From: Cinnamomum chago
Lineage: Eukaryota; Streptophyta; Magnoliopsida; Laurales; Lauraceae
Length of the DNA: 64,000 nt
Assembly (NCBI GenBank): GCA_038049695.1
Contig: CP142456.1
Span: 71,943,922-72,007,921 of the forward strand
Direction of reading: 5' to 3'
Each line of letters starts with the position of its first letter. The stretch's first letter is position 1. The notes under the pieces were generated by a model. The model had not been told where the DNA came from, ran no database searches, and worked only from the letters and a program-made list of their open reading frames with translations. A program made the position numbers and the translations under genes. This document shows, piece after piece, positions 45,992 to 57,900 of the stretch.

Positions 45992-48900
45992 ATGTCTGGC
46001 CACAAAGCGGAAGATCCTCGCATCCATGGCATCGCTTCTTCCATTCGCGTCGTACCCAATTTCCCCAAACCAGGTTCTCCCATTTCATTTCTAACTTCTT
46101 GTCTTCTTCATCTGAAAGAACGATAAAAAAAAAAAGAAAAAAAGAAGATTGTGTTTTGGACTCTGCCTTTGGTAATCGTGGCATGTTTGGGTGTAGCATT
46201 TGAGATTTATATCAGCGGATATCAAAACCCTTTAATATGATTGATTTTGCCTTTGATTTTTGGCCTCTTGATTTCTGTTTTGTTCATGGGGGGTGAATGC
46301 AGGGATCATGTTTCAGGACATTACGACGCTACTGCTTGATCACAAAGCTTTCAAGAACACTGTGGATTTGTTTGTTGAGAGGTACAAAGGCAAAAATATT
46401 TCTGTCGTTGCAGGTAAAGATCAAAAAATCATTTTTGTTTTTTTGTTGTGCTTTTTCTGTCTTCTTTGATTTCTTGCCCGAAATCTGATATGGATAGGTC
46501 TCTGTAAGACCAAGATAGGATTTTATTTTGGGCATCCAAACGCTTCCTTGTAATTTAATGGATAGTGCTACATTTGAAGGTTATGATGGTAATGCATGGA
46601 TGGTTTTCAATTACAACTGGTTGGGAGATTGTCAGTGGAGAACACCCAACTGTTATTTCAGCTCTTTAATTCTTTTTTTTCCTCTTTCATATGTTGTCGG
46701 TCCTTGTTTGTTTGTTTATTTTTGGATAAAATTTTGTGAGTGTCTTCTTGAATATGCTTTTAGATCATTTTGCACTGGTACCTGTATGGGATGATACTGT
46801 TTGACTTTTTGGTTACTGGTACCTTGAAGTTGATTTTACTTCTGGGTTCACTGATCCTCAAAGCTTTGAAGTAGATTTTGCTTCTGGGTTCACTTACCCT
46901 CAAGTGCTGTCTCTAATGACTACTGGAATGAAGTTTGTTGGTGTAATACACTGCGCATACATCCTACTCTGAGAATGAGGTTTGTTTGTTGGAATTTTGA
47001 GTTCCTGTTGGAGAGAAATACAATTTCTCTGGAATGCTGTCTTCCGGCGGGTTCCTTCAATATTAAAATGCAACCTAGCACTTAGGAAGCTGGAATTTGG
47101 GGAATTCTGTAAGGGCAAAACTGACGTTTCAGAAGGTTGGATTGTTGGAATTCTACTATTCAAGCAATAGAATTCCTAGAACTTAGTTCCTGTTTGTTTC
47201 ATGTAATTGAATTCCTATGTATTCTATGATTTGTATTCTTGGAAGTCGTTAAAATTGAAGGAACGAAGGAAAATGAATACCTAGCCATCACCCTAAAATT
47301 TAAATCCTGGGAAAATCAAGGTCCCAGATGCATCCCCACTCTAGTTCCTTCATTCTTATGGAGGTTCGGAGTCCATTTGACCACTAAATTCCATGAAAAC
47401 AAGCAGAAGGGGAATACTAAACTGTAAAGAGGCTAAAGGAAATAATAAAGGAAGGGCTTTTGGATAAATTGCTTGTCTGGAATGCTTGGCCCTCGTGCCG
47501 CACACAGCTTGGCCTGTTAGGCCAATTGTGGGTCAGGGGTAGGGCCGAACTGACATAGGCCTGAGCCATGGGTCTTCGATTCAGTGGTTGCATGGTGGTC
47601 TGCATCAGATACCAAGGGAACACTGGCATGCATGTCAAGAACAACAGCATCAGACCACAATGCTTTGTTGGACTTTTTTAATAAATAGATAAATACAGCA
47701 GTCTGAAACGGAGAGCAAGAACATCAGATCCCATAGCCTCAAGAAAACTGCAAACAGAGTGAAAAAAAAATAAAAATCCTTCAAAAGCTATACGGGAAGT
47801 CTGCATGTAGAACTACAAATCATTCATCTCTTAGGAACCCTGGCTTATGCTTGAATTGGGCTGGGGTGTCCCCTTTTTAACTCTTTTTAACTTCTATTTC
47901 CATCATTTTGTTCTTCATCCTTTTGCACTATTTTATTGTTTGAGTTGTGTTTTTACTTTTTAACAATGCTTGAAAAATCTCATTGTTTATGTTATGGTTC
48001 ATTGTGCACATATTCTAACAATGCTCATGAGTCATGATGGCATTTTTGATAGTAGGAGCTACTGTTTAAACCCGTGCTTACAGAGTTTCATTATTTTGTT
48101 GTTCTTGTATCCTTAATTTCATTAGTCATGAGGGGTCTCTTGTTTAATAATAGATATTCTCTTTGTATTATCAATAGGAAATGAGGCAAGGGGTTTCATT
48201 TTGGTCTATGGGACGATTTGGCCCAAGATAGATTGAAATTGAGAAATAAAGTTTATGTAGCTTGCCCCTACATAATAGGGAGAAGACATTGATGATGATG
48301 CTGGTTTTCAGTATTAACTTATGTTCTGTTTTTTTGTTCTAATATTTTTTTTTTAAGGTCATGACTAACAATGACATCATTGTTATTTGGAGTTACCGTT
48401 TTATCTTGTGCTATCAGAGCTTCATTATTTTGTTCTTGTACTTAAGCTCATTAGTAATGATGGTCTCTTGTTTAACATAAGTTGTTTTCCTTTTTATAGG
48501 AATCGAGGCAAGGGGTTTCATTTTTGGTCCTCCCATAGCATTGGCAATTGGTGCAAAGTTTGTTCCCTTGAGAAAACCTAGAAAGCTGCCAGGTATTTTA
48601 CACTTGTTCGAGTCCATTTTTATGGGTCCTTAACTGTGTAAGACTGAAATTCAAAGCATTTCCCAACTTCTTTGTAGCTTCTTAAATTTTTGCTTGAGAT
48701 TGATGTTTCTATATTTTCTAGTATCGTTTCGTGTTATTGGTATTGTCTTGTCTGTTTTCTTTTTCCCACTTAATCATGCATGTCCTTGTTTGATAAGACT
48801 TAAACGGTAGTTGTTGGTAGGAAGCAGTGAGGCTTATTGTAAGTGCTAAATAGTTATTGACTGCAGCACTTATAAACTGTACCATTTTGGCGCGCGAACA

Positions 48901-51900
48901 CACATTTATTCAGCATGAAAAGCTCTGGTGTTCCATATAATCATGGAAACATACTAAAATGCACGGATCTAAGATATTTTTATGATAATTGTATTCCTTA
49001 CCCATTCATACATCTTAATTTTATTTAAGCACGACAGGAAGATTTAAATGGCAATTTTTAGATCACAAAATCTACAGATCGTCATCGTCTTTGCCGTATC
49101 TGTTGATTTTGGGTTGGTTTACTTTTTTTTACTCAAGAGAGACAAGCACTGAAAGACCATATAAGCTATTGTTGATACCAAATGTTTTCATGGGAATATA
49201 CTGAAATTCATGGAATACTTGCCGAGTAAATCTTAGATATACTTGCCGAGTAAATTCATGGAATGTAGTACTAAACCATTGTTCCATCATAATTTTGTTG
49301 AAAAGATGTGTTTTTTTTGAGAAAAGGATTACTATTAAGAAAAGCATGAAATACATATTTCAAACGTGGATAGTAAATCTTCATGAATTATGCATCCATG
49401 CCATCTTTTTAACTAGAGGCACCTTCTTTAACCCAATAGAAAAAAGAAGCCTCAAATACCTCTTATGCTCACCTTTTTTTCTAGCATTTCTGATTCTTCT
49501 TTTGTGAAACTGTAGCTGTGATCTTTGAAATCACTATTGATTTGTTGATTTTGTCAAGAAATTCACCAGGTTAGGCTAAAAGTCTTCAGTTCTAGGGTTT
49601 TGAAAAAAATAAAATAAAATTGCCATGCGACAATCGACCTTATTCTGTTTTATTGGTTTGGGCTTATCACTATAGCATATCGACCTGACCCAGCCTGGAC
49701 TAGCATTTTTATGTGGCAGTGTCGCTCTTAGTGTTTAGTGGTGCTAAATCGGACTGGTCAGGGCTGCACGTAGTTGCTTTTCTGTAATGGGGCATGAGTT
49801 GTGCCCATACTGGGTTGATGCTCAAGTCAAATTGATGTCGAATCAAGTTTGGACAAATTTTGATACATTGTTTGAGAGTGCCCTAAGCATTAGACAAATT
49901 GTTGGTATATCCTTATGTTTGAGGTGATGCTCTAGTCAACTTGATGTCGAATCAAGTTTGTACAAATTTTGAAACTTTGTTTCAGATTAGCATATTATGA
50001 CAAATTGTTGGTATATCCTGATGTATGAGGTGATCCCCAGTCTGAAGTATTTTGTGGAAAAGAACAGTGAAGCATCTGTGTTTGGTTAATTTTGTTCCTT
50101 CATATTGTCTCTTTAATTGCCCATATTGGGTTGTTTGAGCTCTGCCATGTCTCTTTATTTTGTCTTGTGACAGTCCCAAACCCGGATAATGGAGGATTAA
50201 TTTCAGATGGGCATTTGGCTATAAAAGCTTGCCATACTGTAATTTTACTTTTGAAGTGTAATAGTCAAACTCTGAACTGAAGCTGATGCCATGTGGATTG
50301 GGACTTATGTTGTTTAGTATGACCATTGTTTTCAAAATCGGAATTGTACCTTACCCATGAATCAAATCATACTGTGAATTATAGGAATTTTTTTTTATAT
50401 TATTGTTCTAATAAAATTGAAAGATAATTAAAAATTAAAAAAATAGATAAAAATAATTTTTCATAACCATACATTTTCCCACTTATAATAGTGTATATAA
50501 TAATAATAATAATAATAAGTAAGTCTATCATACAATCATATCAAGCACATAATGTCATATATATGAAATGAATCATGTAAGTATCAATATATATTATTTT
50601 TAAATAAAAATATAAAAATAAAAATAAAATCCAAACCATCAATCTTACACCATATGATATCTTCTAAAGTTAAGAAAGTTTTCATGGAGAAAAAGCCAAA
50701 ATAGATTAAAAGTAAGGATATAGGCAAGCATCATATGTACAGTCAAATGTTTTAGTTAAATGTGTGTTATTTATACATCCTTAAAACCTTATCTAAGTCG
50801 CAAATTTTTTTTAGGAGGTTTCGTTATTTATTAAATAATCTTTTAAAAATAAAAGCGTTAAAAGAAAGAAAAAATGTAAAAGATTATTATTATTGACTAA
50901 TTGGTTGTAGCCATTCTCGCTTAGCCAAATTGCTTGAATCATAAGATTTGATAGATTCATATGTAAATGAGATTCGTTACATAGATATGAATCAGGATTC
51001 GGGATTCGTTACATAACTATGAGTATGACTATTATTAGAATGAAACTTTTTTTTATATTGTGAATATCAACTGATGGTAGCATGTTGTAGATGTTGGTAT
51101 GCTTGATTGGATGTTATTTTTCAATGCAAATCGCATGCCATTATTTTCTGTTTAGAGATTTAGTTTCTTTCTTTGACAAGGTAGGCTGTTGTTCCATATA
51201 AGAATTTTACAAAATTCTTATATGGAAGATGCTGCATTTCATATTTTATGTTTTTATTGACCAGTTCTTATCTATTTTTTCCAATCTGTTCTTCTAATTG
51301 CTCAGGTAAAGTTATTTCAGAAAAGTATGTCCTGGAGTATGGAACAGATTGTCTTGAAATGCATGTGGAGGCAGTTAAATTTGGGGAACGAGCTTTGGTA
51401 GTTGATGATTTGATAGCTACTGGAGGCACTCTTTGTGCTGCCATTAGATTACTTGGTATATTATTCAGAAACTTATTATTTGCTTTCCTTGTCGCCAAGG
51501 ATATAGTAACAATGGTCTTTCTTTTTGATGTTGATTTCCCTAAAATGATCCATAATGCAATGGTAGTGTAAGGAGATGATAGGTTCATTTAGATTCAATT
51601 TTGGATCACTTAGGTATTTTTTGCTTCTTAGATTTTTGAAATCTTGTTTTAAAATGTCAACTTAGGTTGTCCTACTTGTTCAAATTTTCTCTATGGTTAA
51701 CATTTTGTTTAATTTGAGCATTGTATCTCTCATGTTATATCTGATGGTTTGGTTTTCTGGTACCTTTCATAGGAGGTTGCTTTTACGTAGGGACAATAAA
51801 ATCCCACTGAGAAAATCAATATTGGAAGAAGACTTAAAAACGAACACTTTAGAGAAGACTTAAAAACGAACACTTTAGAGAAAATAGTACCAAGCATCAT

Positions 51901-54900
51901 ACACAAGAATTCCAGTAGCTATGTGCCATATGTATTAACTCGTCGTTTTGATAGCTATTTTTGAAGTTCTTTATCATTCCCTGAAATTTGGTTGTAATTA
52001 CCCTCCACGTGCGTGGAAATTTTGGTCGACATTAAATGCAATCTCCACACTGTAACTTGTGATATGGCGCTGACCAAAGGCAGCCCTTATCGGGAGACGA
52101 AGCACAATTAGAAAAACAAATCATTATTGAACGGTTACAAGATATACATATAGCTCCTTTATCCCAGTCAGACTGAAGTTGTTATTACACAACTTCTCTT
52201 GTTGCCACGACTTTCTTGCCGTGCACCGCTGCTTGTGCTCGATCCTTCAACACATTTAGATCAAGATGCACATTCTTCTACGAAGAAGTAGAAGCTTCAA
52301 ACCTTCTAGAGCAGCCTTTTAGAATAATCTCTTAATGACTCTAGAAAAATAAGTAAATCTCTCTTAGGGTATTTCTAACCTCAATCAATAGAGAGCAAGG
52401 ATGAAAATATCGGTATCGGCGGGCGTAGCTGCCCGCTTTCAAACCGATACGAAGCGGGGGATACGTAGCGTATCGGGGATACGTATCGGCGTAGCGGTGC
52501 GATTTTAAAAAATCGCCAAAAAAATCTGAAAAAATTCCAGAAAATCCAGAAAATTGTAAAATGAAAGAAAATGTGGTTCTTTTGCAAAAGTAAGTAAGAA
52601 AAGGGGGCGTATCGGTGCCCAATATATGAGGTCCTGTATCGCTGTATAAATAGAAAATAATAGTAATGATTAGTTTTTTCACATGTATTCATGTTTCTTA
52701 GTCTTGTTAACTTAAAAAGTAATGAAAAACTCATTAAAAAAAAATTAGAACATGAAATAAAGGCATAAGAATTAAGAAGACTTAAGAGTTAGGTCATTAG
52801 TGAACATTGAACAATCAAATATCAATACTTCAGCATTCAAGGTTCAAATTCAATCAAGTGAATGAACTATGAAGTGATCAACAATCAACATTCAACACCA
52901 ATTTAGAAATGACAAAGAGAGTTGAGAGTTAGTGAAAGAAATAGGAAATGAGGAATACCTTGATCACCACCAAAAGGAATGTCTACCAAGATTCAAGGGG
53001 CTATGATTATCCTCATCCCCATCAGTGTTATCATTTCTATTGGCACCATATTGAATTTGATATTGATGAGTATTGGGATCCACAAATCCAAAAAAGCCAG
53101 CCGCACCCACATCATAGGAACTTGGAGGAGGTGATCCTGGTGGATATCTACCATATTGCGTTTCACCATAGTCACCATATGAGTAGGACCCCGAAGTTGA
53201 AGACTGTTCTTCTCCTTGTTGTACTTGACCATATGGAAAAAAGTCAATACTGTGAGTGTGAGGGTCCTTGTCCACTGTAACCAGGGTTCCACGAATCAGT
53301 CCATGATGCCGCTTGTTGTCCTCCAAAATCTCCACCCCTATTTTCTTGCCCAGTACTACCTCCAGCCCCAGGTGGTGAATCTCTTCGGCGCCGTTGATAA
53401 CCACGGCTTGGATCAAATCTTCCAGATGGAGGTAACTCATGTACTTCCTCTACAGGAATGACATCGTCTTCATCATGTTGATAGTATTCACTAGTACCAC
53501 CTGTCCCATTGTCTCCTCCTCCATCTCCTCCACCATGACTACTTGAAGAGACTGTGGTGGAACTAGCTTTCTCAGAAGCAGGTTCTTTCCCACTCCTCCT
53601 AGTCCTACTACTGGTACCTTCTCCTTGAGGTGACTGACCTTTTGCAGGTGCCTCACCCATGTCCTCACCTATCAACTCTTGAACCGTTTCCTGAAACCCC
53701 GGATCTGAATCTAGCAGTGGATCCTCTATCTCGGCTAGCCATGGGAGTAAGGGATCGTCATCTCTAAATATGTTATCCAAATTAATGGGACAATAATCAG
53801 GACTATCCCTTACCCTTCTCTCCCTAATTCTGTGTCTCAACTTCAGATTGTAATGACAATACACAAGCTTGTTGAGTTTCTGCATGGTAAGCCGATTCCT
53901 GACCTTCGTGTGGATGTGGATCAGAGAGAAAGTGCTCCAATTTCTTTCATAGTTGGAAGATGTTGTAGTTTGACTAAGGATGCGAACAGCCGCACTCCTT
54001 AGATGTGGAGCACTCTCTCCAAAATTCATCCACCAATCAGCTGAAATGCAAAAAATAAATAAAGAAAATTAGATCGTATCGCAAGATATCTGCAATGTGG
54101 ATATGTCTTTTGTTTATAGTCATACCAGGTGACATCTTTCCAATCGATCGTATCACAAGAGGGTCAACAAAGGTTCCTTTCCTTTGTGTATAGATAGATA
54201 TCTACAATGCGAAAATTAGATACAAGTCAGTAAACCCCTACAACATAATTAAATTCTCTTAAGTAACCACCTACTCACCTCTTGTATGGCCTCAATTTGA
54301 TCATCTGCACCTAACAATTTCTTCAACACCTCCTGTATTCCTACCCGCAAGTCCGTATCTATTGCTTCGGTGTGTAGTTCGACATTGCGGTAATAGAATT
54401 CGGGATTCAAAAAATAACCTACATTATAAATATGTAGAATGTACTGTGAGCAAGCAAGATAATAAATACATTAGTTAGGAAAATAAAAAAGTATCAAATT
54501 CAAAGATATATATTAATTACTTGCGGCATGCAATGGATGGTGCAACTGATCGTTCCAACGGGCATCAATAATCTTTATATATTTTTCGTGATATCTAACA
54601 TTTTCCATGATGGATTGCTTTGCCCGATCCATTGCTTCATATATAAAGCCCATTGTCGGCTTGTCATCACCATCTACAAGCCGCAACACTTTAACTAAAG
54701 TCTCAAAAACCTTTATTATCTTCTTCACTTTCTTCCAAAATTTATTGTCCCTCATCAGGTTTGGGACTTCAAACTCCGGACCACTACTCCGGACCACTAG
54801 TTGCATTGCCCCATCTCGAACGAAGCCATTCTTCTGATGCAAACATCTGAATGAGCTCCGTTCTAAACTTTACAAGGCTTTCCATAGCCAGAAAATGGGT

Positions 54901-57900
54901 TGCAAACCTTGTTAATCCTGGACGCAGCAAGACATGGTTATTTGTGTATCTTTTCATCAAACTTAACACCCATGAATGATCATATATAAATCTTGTAATT
55001 CCTCTGCATGCCTTGATCAATGAAGCCACTTTTGTCTTCCTTCCAATCTCTTCCAAGATGAGATCTACGCAGTGTGCTGCACATGGGGTCCAGAATAAAT
55101 GGGTCCTCTTCTCCATTAATTGAATACCTGCTGCCTTGAAATTGGCGCCATTATCTGTAACAATCTGTACAATATATTCCTCTCCCACACTTTCTACAAC
55201 TTTATCCATAAGAGTATATATATATATGTGGTTGTCCGTCTATGTTCAGATGCATCAATGGACTTCACAAAGACGGTCCCAGCGACAGAATACACCAAAA
55301 AGTTTATTAATTGTGTTTGGGTGCTGTTGGTCCACCCGTCACACATGATGGTAATACCATTTTGTTGCCACATGGGTCTAAATTTTTCCACCCAAGCCTT
55401 TATTTTTTTAAATTCTTCTTCAAGATATTTAGTGCCCACATCATATACGGAGGGCGCCTGTATACCCCGCCCAGCTTCGGCGGCAACATCAAGAATAGTC
55501 TGGAAATATGGGGAATCTACTGCTGTAGGTGGTATGTTCTTTTGAATTAGCCATTTTGCTGTAGCTTTGGCCAATCTATCTCTTGCAGCCTTCATTACCC
55601 CTTTCATAACACTTGATATTTTTGGTTGTTTAGCTCTCTCTTTTCTATGTGCTAGAGGATCAACAGGGGGAGGAACCGCTCTTCTTGTAGAGATAATTTC
55701 TACATCAGCATCCCGTTCCCGGGTGCTAAATGCTCTATGTATGGACCCCGTAAAGCCCTTGCCCCTGCTTGGCACAGTAGATGATGAGCCCCCTGCAACA
55801 TAATATTTGCTTCCAGCAAATGCACGACGTTCATATTCTTCTTGTTGACTCATCAAAGACTCTCGGCGTGCAGCCTCCATCTGTGCATCTTCCTCCTCAT
55901 CAAAATATTCATCCCCAAATACATCATAACGGGCAGCATCAACATCTTGCCGCCTCTTTTCTTTTATCTCTACTTCTTTTCTTTTATCTCTACTTTTCTA
56001 GCTTTGTTTTGGCCAACCAAAGCTTTCATTTGTTCCCTTACTTCCCTCGGTACTTCGGTACAGCCAGCTACAGCCAGCAACATTGCCAGATATGTGGCCC
56101 AAGTGATGTTTGAATCTTATAATGCCCCCATGGGTCACTCTTCCACAGAACTTGCATTTGATTTTCAACCTATTGTTCTCAACTGCCTCACCAAAGCTCC
56201 ATGCGGGATCAATATCACGAGGCATTTTCACTTATCAAATGGTAGACAGATGGACTGAAATTGAATACCTGGCTCTCCCTATAAATATAAACAAGTAGTA
56301 TACTATCTCCCTATAAATATAAACAAGTAGTATACTAGTATGTTAAAAATTAAAAAAAACAAAGAAACATGTTAGAGGAAACTTATATCACAAATATAGG
56401 AACCATTTTCAAGACATTTGATTGGTATTCAAATATTAAAAATTATTTTTATTATAAAAAATAAATAAATCCGAAAATAAAAAAATAGATAAAAATCAAT
56501 AAACATTCAAAATGTGATGGATTGATTTATGGGAAACTTAGATCTATCATTTACAATCATCATTTACAATCAATTTCCAAGTGGTTTCATGGGTTGTCCA
56601 TGAATATTCACATTTTTTTTTTCAAAAAATAAATAAATCCGAAAATAAAAAAATAGAGAAAAATCAATAAAAATTCAAAATGTGTTGACTTGATCTATGG
56701 GAAACATAGATCTATCATTTACAAGCAATTTCCAAGTGGTTTCATGGGTGTCCATTAATATTCACATTTTTTTTTTCAAAAAATAAATAAATCCGAAAAT
56801 AAAAAATAGAGAAAAATCAATAAAAATTTAAAATGTGATGGATTGATCTATGGGAAACATAGATCTATCATTTGCAAGCAATTTCCAAGTGGTTTCATGG
56901 GTTGTTCATGAGTATTCACGTTTTTTTTTTCAAAAAATAAATAAATCCGAAAATAAAAAATAGATAAAAATCAATAAACATTCAAAATATGTTGATTTGA
57001 TCTATGGGAAACATAGATCTATCATTTACAAGCAATTTCCAAGTGGTTTCATGGTTTGTCCATGAATATTCACATTTTTTTTTTCAAAAAATAAATAAAT
57101 CCGAAAATAAAAAAAGATAAAAATCAATAAAAATTCAAAATGTGATGGATTGATCTATGGGAAACATAGATCTATCATTTACAAACAATTTTCAAGTGGT
57201 TTTATGGGTTGTCCATGAGTATTCACATTTTTTTTTATTCAAAAAATGAATAAATCCGAAAATAAAAAATAGAGAAAAATCAATAAACATTCAAAATGTG
57301 TTGATTTGATCTATTGGAAACATAGATCTAACAATATGAAGCTATTTTCAAGTTGTTTCATGAGTTTTCCATAAGTGATAATATTTTTTTTTTAAATAAT
57401 ATAAATCCGAAAATAAAAATAACAATATAAAAAAAAACAAAAGATATGCATGTAAGATCAAAAGGAAGCATGGATCTACAATAAAACAACACAATGATGC
57501 CATTATGTTGTGATTCATAGTAGTTAGAGAGTGATAAATGAAATGATCTTCTCAAAAGTTGAAAAAATAAATCACATATACCTTAATGAAGAATCTTGTT
57601 TTGACTTTTGAATCTTTAGATCTCTTTCAATAATGGTTTGTTGGTGATTTGGTGGCAAAATATCTTGAAGAGAGGGATTTGGGTGACATTTAGGACCACA
57701 AAGAAGTGAAAATGGAAACTATAGAGGGGAAGAGAACAAAGACAAGGGTAAAAAATCCTAAAAAGTCCAAAAGGGGGGGTTTTATAACCCCCCCCCCCCC
57801 CACGTGTATGGTACCGTATCGGCTGATACGGGTGCGATACACCCGTAGCGCCGATAAATTCTTTGTACCGTATCGGCCGATACACTTCGTATCGGCGGAT

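Noticed and set aside
53216..56258. Several + strand open frames across the hAT element
   Set aside because: Shadows of the - strand transposase exons.
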